Assembly (NCBI GenBank): GCA_028875345.1
Contig: JAPPEG010000320.1
Location: 1 to 43,286 of the forward strand
DNA: 43,286 nt
Source: Gemmatimonadota bacterium
Lineage (GTDB): Bacteria > Latescibacterota > UBA2968 > UBA8231
Direction: 5' to 3'
Each line of letters begins with the position of its first letter. The first letter of the stretch is position 1. A model generated the notes under the pieces. That model did not search any database and was not told the origin of the DNA. It saw only the letters and a list, made by a program, of their open reading frames with translations. Positions 17,006-25,252 of the stretch are shown here, one piece after another. A program made the position numbers and the translations under genes.

Positions 17006-18079
17006 CTACAGGCCTCCAACCTCGAGCGAGAGGCGTCGCGTTCCCTCCCACTCCTTTAGTTCCACTTGCGTACCGTCGTAGTCAATTCGCTCAACGCCGG
17101 CAAAGTCGCTTGGCACTTCGACAAGAAAGGCGGCATACGACCGACTAATCGTCTCGCCTGCATCGATGTAGTCGAAGAGAGTGCGGTCGAAGATGCGTCC
17201 CTTTTCTACGAGGAAGCCGAAGGGTGTACCCGGGCCCGTAGTACCGAATTCGAGGCCTCGGGCAAAGGGACGGCCATTGCGGATGTGCCGCCACGCTCGG
17301 AACCAAGGGTACTCAGCGGTCTTCCAAAGGTAGCCTAGGAGCAGGCCGTGCCCCGGCGCAGTGGCGGTGGTCCAGCCGTATTCATCGTCGATCACGTAGA
17401 CGACCACGGCCGGGTCTTGATCGTCCACGAGTCGGCGCATATCGACGGGCATCCCCGCGTCGAGCGCTTGAGGCCAGTACACGGCTGGCTCCTCCGGGTT
17501 CGGCATGGGACTGCTGAGCATGAACCCTTTGCGCGCATTGGCGTCCACCACCGTGCTCTCGTCGAGGAACGGCGGCCCGATCGTGGGATGTTGCACTATG
17601 TTGTATATGCGCCCTAGCGCGTTGTTATTAGTCACTTCCTCGCGAACACTGAAGTGGGTTCCTGCTAGTCTCACGATGCGCCGCACGTGCATCCCCGCCA
17701 ATGGCAGGTGGGTGCTCATTTCCGCCACTACGGCATCGCCTTGTTGCTCCGGCTCGCCGAGGAGTTCCCACATACTGCTCCCCGCCTCGCCGTGAAAGGG
17801 CATGCCATTGGCCTGCTCCGCGGCCGACGGACGGCCCACGCGGTCCAGACACAGGAAGTGCCCCCGATTGCGCGGCTCCAACTCACCTCCCTCGCCTTCC
17901 CACTTGAGCGGATTGATGCCGTTGGACCGCAGATGAAAATCGACGATGCCGCCACCTGCTAGATCAATGGACAGATGCGCTAGCTCGCCGCGAAGAGTAA
18001 TCACAGGCCGCTCAGCGCCTCCTGCTTCCCCTGTCCAGAGGCCAGGGACTATCAGCGCTACGGCTATCCATACTTTCAT
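17006..18079 (-). CDS. Secreted galactose mutarotase-fold (aldose 1-epimerase-like) protein
   Basis: This is a 357-residue protein with a signal peptide (about residues 1-21, GGA/ERP). The beta-rich body has aldose-epimerase-like segments: 'GGGIVDFHLRSNGINPLKW' near the N-terminus, 'GHFLCLDRVGRP', 'FHGEAGSSMWEL', 'REEVTNNN', and 'FRAWRHI' followed by 'GLEFGTTGPGTPFGFLVEKG'. This fold binds sugars and includes mutarotases and non-enzymatic carbohydrate-binding relatives; I cannot assign catalytic residues with certainty. AAGGAGG directly precedes the ATG, an excellent start. It is followed 6 nt later by the solute-binding lipoprotein, suggesting joint handling of a carbohydrate outside the cytoplasm. 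Confidence 0.65.
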   Translation of the reverse strand: MKVWIAVALIVPGLWTGEAGGAERPVITLRGELAHLSIDLAGGGIVDFHLRSNGINPLKWEGEGGELEPRNRGHFLCLDRVGRPSAAEQANGMPFHGEAGSSMWELLGEPEQQGDAVVAEMSTHLPLAGMHVRRIVRLAGTHFSVREEVTNNNALGRIYNIVQHPTIGPPFLDESTVVDANARKGFMLSSPMPNPEEPAVYWPQALDAGMPVDMRRLVDDQDPAVVVYVIDDEYGWTTATAPGHGLLLGYLWKTAEYPWFRAWRHIRNGRPFARGLEFGTTGPGTPFGFLVEKGRIFDRTLFDYIDAGETISRSYAAFLVEVPSDFAGVERIDYDGTQVELKEWEGTRRLSLEVGGL

Positions 18080-18083
18080 ATAT

Positions 18084-18090
18084 CCTCCTT
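18084..18090 (-). promoter_or_regulatory. Strong ribosome binding site of the mutarotase-like gene
   Basis: AAGGAGG on the minus strand, 4 nt upstream of the ATG at 18079, is a near-perfect anti-Shine-Dalgarno match. The 94-bp gap also holds TGTCGC-N8-GCGACA and TTGCC-GCT-GGCAA inverted repeats without a T-tract, so no terminator is called there. Confidence 0.7.
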
Positions 18091-18173
18091 TGACGATTGT
18101 GTCGCCATTTGTTGCGACAAAGGACTCTCATATCCTCACAGTTTCCTTGTCGTCTGCTTGCCAGCGGCAAAGA

Positions 18174-20156
18174 TCAGGGTACTCCCACGCTCACCCAATT
18201 GCCCACCATGCCCGTCAAGTAGTCTATAGCCATCCAGCTCGCACCACAGCTAATCTGTCCCGCGATCAGGCCGATGAAGAAGGGCCGTATGGTGCGATAT
18301 AGACGCACTCCCCCATAGCGTACGATAAACAGTTTAAACAGCCAGCCGATCATAATACTGAACCAACCTACGCTGATCGGCAACGATGTGGCGATGGGTA
18401 GTCCTAGATAGTGAAGTGGCCAGTTGATAAATCGGTGCCGGGCGTACATCAGTCCAGCCATGACTGTGCCGCCCAACCCCGCAAAGACAACCCGAGGCAG
18501 GGTGATGTCGCTGCCAAGGGGGTTCTGCAGCTTGTCTCCCACGAACCCGAAGACGGTCTGGGGCAATCCTAAGAAAGCCCAGCGCTGCAGATTGATTCCC
18601 CCGTATGTATAGGCGAGCCACACGGTCATCAAGCCCGAACAGATCGTGCCGATCAGCGCCGCCAGCACAATGGCACCTAAGAGGGGCCGTGGCCGGCGAA
18701 CGCCAATGCTGTCCATCATTTTCAGCGCGTGCATTACCGACGCCATCAGAGGGGAGCGAATCTCGGAGCTCCAGGTATAGGTGAAGCCTAGACTAGTTAG
18801 TCCCGTAGGCCCCACGAGCCCTGTCCCAAAGGTGTAAACTGTGAACACGGCTGGGACGAGTTGAGTCCGGGAAAAGCCGACGCCGCCTTCGGCGATGATT
18901 CGGGTCAGGGCGAAGAATGCGGCAAAGGCAGTGCCCACGAAGAAGGGCGTAAGCCACAGCGGCATCCCGCTAGCGTTGAGCCACAGACCCATGCCGACTA
19001 ACCCAACCAATAGAGTAATCACTGCTGCCCGGTAGGACATGATCTCGTCCCTGTCATCCACGTGTGGGGCGGTGCCGAAGGCTTTGCCGAAAACCGAGGC
19101 TAGATGCCGGCGACTCGTCCATAGAACGAACAAAACCAGTGCGATGGTAGCTCCCATTGCCTCGTGGCCGACCGCGACCGTTCCCCCTCCGCCGACAAAG
19201 ACCTCTTCGCGGCCTGGGATGTCGTAGCCAATAATGTTCAGCAGGCCCGACTGTAGCTTCATCAGCACGTGGAAGAACCAGAGGCTAAATCCGATTTCCA
19301 GGTTCACTAGGTAGGTAAACCCGATAACGGAAAAGCTCAGGAGAACGCGAAACGGAGTGGTATTCCTGAATAGCTCGAAGTAGGTGTTCGTCTCGATTCT
19401 AGGGATGTAGTTGAAATAGGCATGCAGCCCGTGCGTGCTCAGCACGATCCAAGGCAGCGCGATCCCCACCCACAGTAGCGGTTGCCGAAAAAGGGAGCCT
19501 AGGATGTGCCCTGTTTGAGGAGGCCGGAGCATCTCCAACGGCACTTGGGTCAAGGGGAAGACGAGTCGCTCGTGCTCCACCCACTGACGCCGGACGATCA
19601 CCATGCTGCTGATCATCACGGCAAAGAAGGAAGCGATAAAAATCCCCCACGCCGCGAAGGGCACTAACCATGCCCCCCAAGGGACCGAGACATGGGAGGG
19701 GGCACCTTCGTAGAAATACTTTATTGCGAACGGGTCGTGGGGGCCTATCCAGTCCGGGATTAAGGGCAAGATCAACCCGGCCCACTCGTTCTCCGGCGTG
19801 GCGTAATAAATGGCTCCTGGTAGAACGGGGATCATATTCGCCATCAGCGTCTTGGTCGGGATCGTGGAAGCCACGATCATCATCGTGTAGATGACGACGA
19901 GTTCGCCCGTTGTAAACACCCAGGGGGGATGGATTTTCCGCAGTGCGGTGTTGACTACAAAGGTGAGCAGGAAAAACAGGAACACGGCGCCGGCCGTGAT
20001 GGAGTCGGCGTTGAGTGGTGCCGTGTGATGGACGAACTGGACATAGAGCGGGCCAGTTCCAAGGAACGCCGTCAGCAGGCAACCGAGGAGAAAGGCGCGT
20101 ACGGTAAACACGCGCCCTCCACCAGCCGACAAATCCGGCTGCCCCTGCGTAGTCAT
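18174..20156 (-). CDS. Polytopic membrane protein, DUF6784/DUF6785 (OPT-like) family
   Basis: This is a 660-residue protein with about 13-14 hydrophobic segments. Signature stretches recalled from this family include 'HPPWVFTTGELVVIYTMM', 'IPTKTL', 'YYATPENEW', 'FYEGAP', 'RRQWVEHERLVFPLTQ' and 'PLEML'. Members resemble oligopeptide-transporter-like membrane proteins and are common in Planctomycetota and Latescibacterota, often near sugar or sugar-acid catabolism genes. Transport function is inferred only. The gene begins 4 nt after the dehydratase gene, so the two are surely co-transcribed, which suggests a role in supplying its substrate. Confidence 0.7.
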   Translation of the reverse strand: MTTQGQPDLSAGGGRVFTVRAFLLGCLLTAFLGTGPLYVQFVHHTAPLNADSITAGAVFLFFLLTFVVNTALRKIHPPWVFTTGELVVIYTMMIVASTIPTKTLMANMIPVLPGAIYYATPENEWAGLILPLIPDWIGPHDPFAIKYFYEGAPSHVSVPWGAWLVPFAAWGIFIASFFAVMISSMVIVRRQWVEHERLVFPLTQVPLEMLRPPQTGHILGSLFRQPLLWVGIALPWIVLSTHGLHAYFNYIPRIETNTYFELFRNTTPFRVLLSFSVIGFTYLVNLEIGFSLWFFHVLMKLQSGLLNIIGYDIPGREEVFVGGGGTVAVGHEAMGATIALVLFVLWTSRRHLASVFGKAFGTAPHVDDRDEIMSYRAAVITLLVGLVGMGLWLNASGMPLWLTPFFVGTAFAAFFALTRIIAEGGVGFSRTQLVPAVFTVYTFGTGLVGPTGLTSLGFTYTWSSEIRSPLMASVMHALKMMDSIGVRRPRPLLGAIVLAALIGTICSGLMTVWLAYTYGGINLQRWAFLGLPQTVFGFVGDKLQNPLGSDITLPRVVFAGLGGTVMAGLMYARHRFINWPLHYLGLPIATSLPISVGWFSIMIGWLFKLFIVRYGGVRLYRTIRPFFIGLIAGQISCGASWMAIDYLTGMVGNWVSVGVP

Positions 20157-20160
20157 AGCA

Positions 20161-21336
20161 TTAGCGCGCGTCGGGGTAGTGGTCGGGGGGGTGCTTCTCG
20201 AGTTCGGATTCGATCAAGTCTGACCCTAGACCGGGTCGTTCCGGTAGAATCAGGTGTCCATCCTGCACTTCAAAGGGATGACTCATTAGGTCGTCTCGCC
20301 ACGGCGCGTCGTCCACATCGAATTCAAGGATGTAGAAATTGGGCACGGTGGCGCAGACATTGGCCGACACCAGCGTCGTCAGCGGGCTGTGGCAGTTGTG
20401 GGGAGAGAATAGCACGTCATAAGCGTGAGCTAGGTCGGCGAGACGCCGGCCCATCGCGATCCCGTTCCAAGCCAGATCGGGCATGACGATGTCTTGAGCG
20501 TGGAGTTCGAGAAAAGGTCGAAAGTCGGCGGTGCCAAAGAGGCTCTCGCCGGTGCAGATCGTCGTGGTCGTAGAATCGCGAATGGTTCGCAGTGCTGTGG
20601 CGTCGAGGGTCTCCGTCTCAAGCCACATAAGGTCGTACGGCTCCAAGGCCCTAGCAAGGCGCGCTGCGCCGCCCAACTTGAAGTGGAATCCCACATCCAG
20701 TGCGATGCCCACATCCGGTCCGAGGGCCTCCCGGAAGGTGCCGATTATTCGCTCCGCGTGGCGTAGGACAGAGGATGGTGCATCGCCAACGCCACTCGGC
20801 ACACCAGTGCCATCGGGATCGCCCTCCAAGGGCATCAGGTTCGTCTTAATCGCCGTGAAGCCGCGCTCTAGCACCTCTCTGGCCAAATCCTCCAAGTCGG
20901 CGATGGTCCGCACTGGCCGCAGCCCCAACTTCTGCGTCCACGGTCCAGTTCGGGTCGTACCGCAGTGAGACCAGTAGAGCCGGAGCTTGTCTCGCATACG
21001 GCCGCCGAGCAGTTGCCACACGGGCGCGTTTAGAACCTTGCCGCGGATGTCCCACAGGGCCGAGTCAATGCCGGACATCGCCTTGTAGGCAATGCCCCCC
21101 GTGTGGCGAACCGAAAAGGCGGATAGTTCCCACCAGATCGCCTCGCTCGCCATGGGATCCTTGCCGATAATCCGCTCAGCGTACCGTTCTACGGTCGCCG
21201 CCACGGGTCCGGGCGAGCCCCAGTCGGTGCAGTCCCCCCACCCCACTAGGCCCGGGTCGCTGGTCTCGATCTTCACGAAGGTCCAGGGACGGAAACCGCC
21301 GTCTACGATGTACGTCTTGACTCTGGTGATCCGCAT
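20161..21336 (-). CDS. Enolase-superfamily sugar-acid dehydratase (mandelate racemase subgroup)
   Basis: This is a 391-residue protein. The N-terminal capping domain is followed by a (beta/alpha)7-beta barrel with Lys164 ('AIKTN') as a candidate base, metal ligands Asp214, Glu240 ('LETET') and Glu264 ('TGES'), and His313 ('SPHNCHSP') as a further catalytic residue. His218, four residues after Asp214, could be the general acid as in galactonate- or rhamnonate-type dehydratases. Such enzymes dehydrate aldonic acids to 2-keto-3-deoxy acids; the exact sugar is unknown. I chose the ATG at 21336 because GGAG lies 8 nt upstream; a GTG three codons earlier is embedded in that site. An intrinsic terminator precedes the gene, so it needs its own promoter or read-through. 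Confidence 0.85.
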   Translation of the reverse strand: MRITRVKTYIVDGGFRPWTFVKIETSDPGLVGWGDCTDWGSPGPVAATVERYAERIIGKDPMASEAIWWELSAFSVRHTGGIAYKAMSGIDSALWDIRGKVLNAPVWQLLGGRMRDKLRLYWSHCGTTRTGPWTQKLGLRPVRTIADLEDLAREVLERGFTAIKTNLMPLEGDPDGTGVPSGVGDAPSSVLRHAERIIGTFREALGPDVGIALDVGFHFKLGGAARLARALEPYDLMWLETETLDATALRTIRDSTTTTICTGESLFGTADFRPFLELHAQDIVMPDLAWNGIAMGRRLADLAHAYDVLFSPHNCHSPLTTLVSANVCATVPNFYILEFDVDDAPWRDDLMSHPFEVQDGHLILPERPGLGSDLIESELEKHPPDHYPDAR

Positions 21337-21348
21337 CGCCTGCACTCC

Positions 21349-21406
21349 AAAAATAAAGGGTGCCGACCGCCCCGGACGCGATCGCGTCCAAGACCTGCCG
21401 GCACCC
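21349..21406 (-). terminator. Intrinsic terminator with nested perfect palindrome
   Basis: On the minus strand, GGGTGCCG (21406-21399) pairs with CGGCACCC (21365-21358), followed by the T-rich tract TTTATTTTT (21357-21349). Inside the loop, 21374-21389 is a perfect 16-bp palindrome, GGACGCGATCGCGTCC, giving a branched or extended hairpin. It lies between the CBM9-like gene and the dehydratase gene and should end the long surface-protein operon. The plus-strand side lacks a T-tract, so it works in one direction. Confidence 0.75.
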
Positions 21407-21442
21407 TCTCTTCAAAAAGACCGCTGCTGCGATCCTTCAGAT

Positions 21443-22378
21443 CTATCGGTACTGCGCCTTGACCCGCGCCCAACTCGTGGCTTCGACAGCCGTCTGTTGC
21501 TCGACGAACTCGATGCCTGGATCAACCGGCGACAGCAACACGTCGGTCGTCCCATTGGCCGCAGCGCCGGAAGGAGATGTGGACCACTGCGTCTCCCGCT
21601 TCTGGTCCTCTGTGCCTCCTTCGTCGGTGTCGCTGATCATATTGCCCCAATGGATGATCATCCCTTCCTGCAGGATGCCCTCGACCGCTTGATCCTCGGT
21701 GGCGCTCTCGCTATTGGGCATTTCGGCGATTGGCCGAATCCTGAGTTCGTAGAAGTAGGTACTCTCGCCAAACTCCTCACCTTCAAAAGTGATCCCAATA
21801 TCGAACCACTTCGTCCCACTGGTCAGCCAAGGCAAGTTCCCTTGCGGCTCATAGAACTGCCACTCCCCTTCTAAGGGAGGGTAGGCGAACTTGTACTTCT
21901 GCAAGGTCACGATGTCCCCATCGTTGAAGGTTATATCCTCCGACGCTTGGTGCTTGAAATTCAATCCGTACTCGACGCTGTCGTCGAGCCAGAAGCGAGC
22001 GGGGTCGGGACGCCCGATGAAGTGCAGATCGTCGAACACCTCGGTCAGGATGTAAAAGCCGTTCGTCGTTGGGCTCCATCCTAGCTTGTGTTTAATCTGG
22101 AAGTCCGCGGGGTTGATGTCCCCTTGGGAGGCGTTTTCCAGCACTCGTCCTTCTCGCGTCGCCGCACCGACCGGATACAGCAGTTCGCCCACGGAACCGT
22201 AGGTCTCCACCGGAATGGGACCCCACTCGACGGGGTTGCCATCGATGACGGGTTCCGCCCCCGGTGGGAACTGCGCCGCCGGGATGAGTAGATCCGGTGG
22301 ATCGTGGGCCCACGTTTGGGCCGACAGGCCAATAGTTAGGATCGCCGCACTCAGGATGATCCGCTTGCCTAGCATCAT
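21443..22378 (-). CDS. Secreted CBM9-like (DOMON-type) carbohydrate-binding protein
   Basis: This is a 311-residue protein with a signal peptide (about residues 1-24, TWA/HD). The mature start has the 'VIDGNPVEWGPIPV' motif typical of family 9 carbohydrate-binding modules, where a small acidic or Trp-rich sandwich binds sugar ends. Further pieces fit that fold: 'FYILTEVFDD', 'WLDDSVEYGLNF' and 'YFYELRIRP'. It may bind glycan at the surface or in the periplasm, or serve as a subunit of a haem enzyme as some DOMON domains do; no haem ligand is evident. AAGGAGG lies 5 nt before the first of two adjacent ATGs (22378, 22375). A strong terminator follows the gene. Confidence 0.72.
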   Translation of the reverse strand: MMLGKRIILSAAILTIGLSAQTWAHDPPDLLIPAAQFPPGAEPVIDGNPVEWGPIPVETYGSVGELLYPVGAATREGRVLENASQGDINPADFQIKHKLGWSPTTNGFYILTEVFDDLHFIGRPDPARFWLDDSVEYGLNFKHQASEDITFNDGDIVTLQKYKFAYPPLEGEWQFYEPQGNLPWLTSGTKWFDIGITFEGEEFGESTYFYELRIRPIAEMPNSESATEDQAVEGILQEGMIIHWGNMISDTDEGGTEDQKRETQWSTSPSGAAANGTTDVLLSPVDPGIEFVEQQTAVEATSWARVKAQYR

Positions 22379-22383
22379 TCAAA

Positions 22384-22390
22384 CCTCCTT
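22384..22390 (-). promoter_or_regulatory. Strong ribosome binding site of the CBM9-like gene
   Basis: AAGGAGG on the minus strand directly abuts the TAA of the putative leader ORF (22391-22393). This geometry suits translational coupling between leader and gene. Confidence 0.7.
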
Positions 22391-22453
22391 TTAGGAGTGA
22401 GATAATTGCGATAGACTGCTACACGACAATGTGCCTCTTTCAATGCCTACCAT
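22391..22453 (-). CDS. Putative 20-residue leader peptide
   Basis: A 20-codon ORF (ATG at 22453, TAA at 22391-22393) has an AGGAGG site 9 nt upstream (22463-22468), as good as any in the window. Its product, M-V-G-I-E-R-G-T-L-S-C-S-S-L-S-Q-L-S-H-S, is serine- and leucine-rich. The stop codon touches the Shine-Dalgarno of the CBM9-like gene. It may be a regulatory leader or a chance ORF. A weak promoter-like pair (TTGATA, 17 bp, TATGGT) overlaps its start and is a competing reading of the same bases. Confidence 0.35.
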   Translation of the reverse strand: MVGIERGTLSCSSLSQLSHS

Positions 22454-22504
22454 AAGGAAATCCCTCCTCGCTATCAAGCCTTTTTTGGACGAAGTTTTCT
22501 ACCC

Positions 22505-25195
22505 TTACCGCAGATTTTCCAGACCAGCAAAGACGGAAATGAACGCACGCGTATTGGTGAAGCTCTCCTCGCCCTCTGGATTCCTGCGCTCCAACAGAAT
22601 CCCCGATTGCATCGTGATCACATAACCGAGGTACGAAGACCAGTTCGTCGCCTGGAAGGCGATCGATTGAGAATGGAAGTCCCCTTGTTCGTCGCCGAAG
22701 TCTTGCTGGAACAGAAACTCGCTGCCCATCTGTAGCTGCGTGGAGTGCAGAACATCCAGCACGGCGAATGCGCCAAATAGCTCGGTGAGCGTCTCCTTGT
22801 CCTCTGCGTCGAACAGGCCACGGGACTGCTTTCTGTATTCGCTCTTCCAGAAGGGCTGCAATCCCACTCGTCCCAATTCCCGCTGGTACATCGCCTTGTT
22901 GATCAATCCAAAGAAGAACTCGTTTTCGTCCAATCCTATCCGGCGACGTTCCTCGCGAGCCATGCGCTGATGGAAGAGCACGTGGTTCAGTTTAGATTCG
23001 ATCAGTATTTTTTCTGTCTTGAGTTGATGACCGATGAAGAATTGATTGACGAAACTGTCGCGCCCCAAGAGGGGATCTTCCATCTCCCGCTTGCTTTCCT
23101 GGGGTTCGGCTAGGTCAATCAGCGTCTCGGGAGCATACTGGAGTAGCGGATCCTCAATGTCGTCCTGCACGGATTTGACCATCTCATACATTCTCACGCG
23201 GCCGTAACGCGGCCAAGTCTCGTCGTAGTCTAACATGCCATAGACCATGTGATTCTTCTGATCCGAAGAGATTAGCTGCTCCCGCAGGATTCCGCCCAGA
23301 ATTCTCAGACCCGGTCGCAGGCGGAATCCCGTATAGACGTTCCACCCGTCGTGATCTCTGTCATAGGGATAGTCGGGGTCCTTGTCGTTTTCGTAGAGAT
23401 CGGGCCAGAAGTTGTTGTTCATATCCCGTCCCCACAGCATTTCCGGGCGGTCCACCCACAACCGAATAAATGGTTCCCTCCAGTCGGGAATTGCATTGCG
23501 CCGGACCTCGTTATCATTTTGGTTGAAATCCGGTTGAAAGTCTCCATTCTGGTCCCACCCTGGAAAGATCAGAAGATCCGGGAATAGCCAGTCCCCGCGA
23601 AAGGCGTCGGGGACGCGATCTTGGTCGTCGTTATCCTCTACGAGATCGACCTTGTTCTGCGGTGCCTCGTAATCGATGAATCCACTTTCGTTTGAGATAA
23701 ATGTCGTCGTGTTGTACTGGGGATCAATCCTATAGGCTTCGGCAAAGCCAAACCAGCGTCCGCGATGGTTAGACACGTTGATCAGCCAAGCATCGTTGTG
23801 CGGCTCGTCCGTCAGCCCGGAGCTGGTTTTGTGAATCTCTTGGGAGACATTTGGATACTGGCGGATATTCCAGTTTCGATCGAACTCTCCGTATAGCCGA
23901 AAGCCCAGCACATCGGAGACGCTGAGGCTGGCACCGAGGATCTGGGTGGCCGTTGGCAAGCCGTACTCAAACCGCAGGGTCCGCAGATTGCTCAGATCTT
24001 GGATATTCCCCTCGGCTTGGGTGACCGGAAGCAACACTCTCGCACCCGCGGAATTCAACTGGCGGTCGGAACTCATCGAGATGTCGTAATCGTTGGCAAC
24101 AGTGAGTTCGAACTCGACCTTTGTGATCTCGTCCTTGGCACCGCTTGCGCGGTGGACAAAAATCTGGTCGTCGAAGGAGTAGAGGAGCCGGATCTCTTCA
24201 CTGCCGTTGGCCTCCAACCGTCCCCCCGCTGGGATGCCGCCCTCCAGTACGGGTTCGAAGCCAATCTCCTTGCCCCGGTTGACGAGGCCGCTTTCATAGG
24301 TGATGATGATGTCCGAGGAGCCGGGGAAGAACGCGGCTCCGCCGGTGCCGTCCTCGGGCGATTCGTCGCGGAGTACGATCTCAATCGCGGAGATGGGCAC
24401 GGCATTCTGATCTTCCGTCAGCCTTCCTTTGAACAAGCTCGCCACCGGAGCCTCGTCGATCTTCGAGTTCGACTGGTGGGAGTTAACCCCGTGCACGCCC
24501 AACATCACGAAATCGCCGACAGCGGCCGTAAGCCGTCCGCCGAAAAAGGTCGTGGTATTGGTGCGCCGGTCATCCCGGTTAAAGGTCAGCCGAGGGCCAC
24601 TAATTCTAGAAAAGATCAGCGTCTGCTGGTACTTATCCGTCGCCATGTCGAACTGGATTCCGTCCATTTGGACTTTGCTCAAAACCAGCGGCGTAAGGGT
24701 CGTCCGCAGCGTGTTGGACGTTGTCAGCGCGTAGTACGTACCCCCTTTTGCATCGGCGGCGACCACGACTTGGCTGAACCACCGTTCGAATCGATTTCCC
24801 TTGAAGAGCCGGTTGCCGAACTCTTCGGGCGTGTTCTGCTCTGTGTTGTAGATGAGCCATCCCTTGGATACGGCATTGCCGAACATGTCGTAGAGGTAGT
24901 CGCCCTCAATGTCGGGGGCGACGTAGCGATCGAAATCGGTGCGGGCGTAGTTGGTCGTCTGCCACTGCCGCCATCGGTATTCGGCGAACAACTCTTGGGG
25001 CACGTACCACTTGCGCACCGCTGGATCAACCGAGTTGAGCGCTACTTGCACTCCTTGGGGCAGAAAGCTCGTCTCGTGCCCCCATTGCGTTCCCAGTCGG
25101 TTCCCATAGTCGGGCCGACTGCCCGATTGGGCGCTCGTCTCCCCGGCCATTCCCAACACCGCGGCCACGACGACGAGCTTCAGACTACGTCTCAT
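22505..25195 (-). CDS. Predicted outer-membrane/surface protein of unknown family, paralogue B
   Basis: This 896-residue protein is clearly paralogous to the product of 31617-34283. Both share 'VDPA(V/L)R(K/R)WYV-QELF-EY-W', 'TNYAR', 'GGAAFF-GS', 'GLPTAT-I-GA' and 'SSDQKN', with most other blocks in register. A signal peptide covers residues 1-22 (TSA/Q). The N-terminal half looks like a soluble beta-rich domain. A central Asp/Asn-rich segment (bases 23340-23655) resembles type-3 thrombospondin or EF-loop calcium sites. The last ~250 residues alternate hydrophobic and polar residues and end near 'ISVFAGL', suggesting a beta-barrel. No function is known to me. An in-frame start 16 codons upstream (25243) is possible; neither start has a good ribosome binding site, and I chose the one beginning the signal peptide. 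Confidence 0.75.
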   Translation of the reverse strand: MRRSLKLVVVAAVLGMAGETSAQSGSRPDYGNRLGTQWGHETSFLPQGVQVALNSVDPAVRKWYVPQELFAEYRWRQWQTTNYARTDFDRYVAPDIEGDYLYDMFGNAVSKGWLIYNTEQNTPEEFGNRLFKGNRFERWFSQVVVAADAKGGTYYALTTSNTLRTTLTPLVLSKVQMDGIQFDMATDKYQQTLIFSRISGPRLTFNRDDRRTNTTTFFGGRLTAAVGDFVMLGVHGVNSHQSNSKIDEAPVASLFKGRLTEDQNAVPISAIEIVLRDESPEDGTGGAAFFPGSSDIIITYESGLVNRGKEIGFEPVLEGGIPAGGRLEANGSEEIRLLYSFDDQIFVHRASGAKDEITKVEFELTVANDYDISMSSDRQLNSAGARVLLPVTQAEGNIQDLSNLRTLRFEYGLPTATQILGASLSVSDVLGFRLYGEFDRNWNIRQYPNVSQEIHKTSSGLTDEPHNDAWLINVSNHRGRWFGFAEAYRIDPQYNTTTFISNESGFIDYEAPQNKVDLVEDNDDQDRVPDAFRGDWLFPDLLIFPGWDQNGDFQPDFNQNDNEVRRNAIPDWREPFIRLWVDRPEMLWGRDMNNNFWPDLYENDKDPDYPYDRDHDGWNVYTGFRLRPGLRILGGILREQLISSDQKNHMVYGMLDYDETWPRYGRVRMYEMVKSVQDDIEDPLLQYAPETLIDLAEPQESKREMEDPLLGRDSFVNQFFIGHQLKTEKILIESKLNHVLFHQRMAREERRRIGLDENEFFFGLINKAMYQRELGRVGLQPFWKSEYRKQSRGLFDAEDKETLTELFGAFAVLDVLHSTQLQMGSEFLFQQDFGDEQGDFHSQSIAFQATNWSSYLGYVITMQSGILLERRNPEGEESFTNTRAFISVFAGLENLR

Positions 25196-25252
25196 TGTGT
25201 TTGTGCAACTCGACACTAGATCCTCAATAGCTACGCTAGCCATCCAGCGGAC

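Noticed and set aside
18090..18165. Inverted repeats TGTCGC/GCGACA and TTGCC/GGCAA as a terminator
   Set aside because: The stems are only 5-6 bp and neither is followed by a T-tract in either direction.
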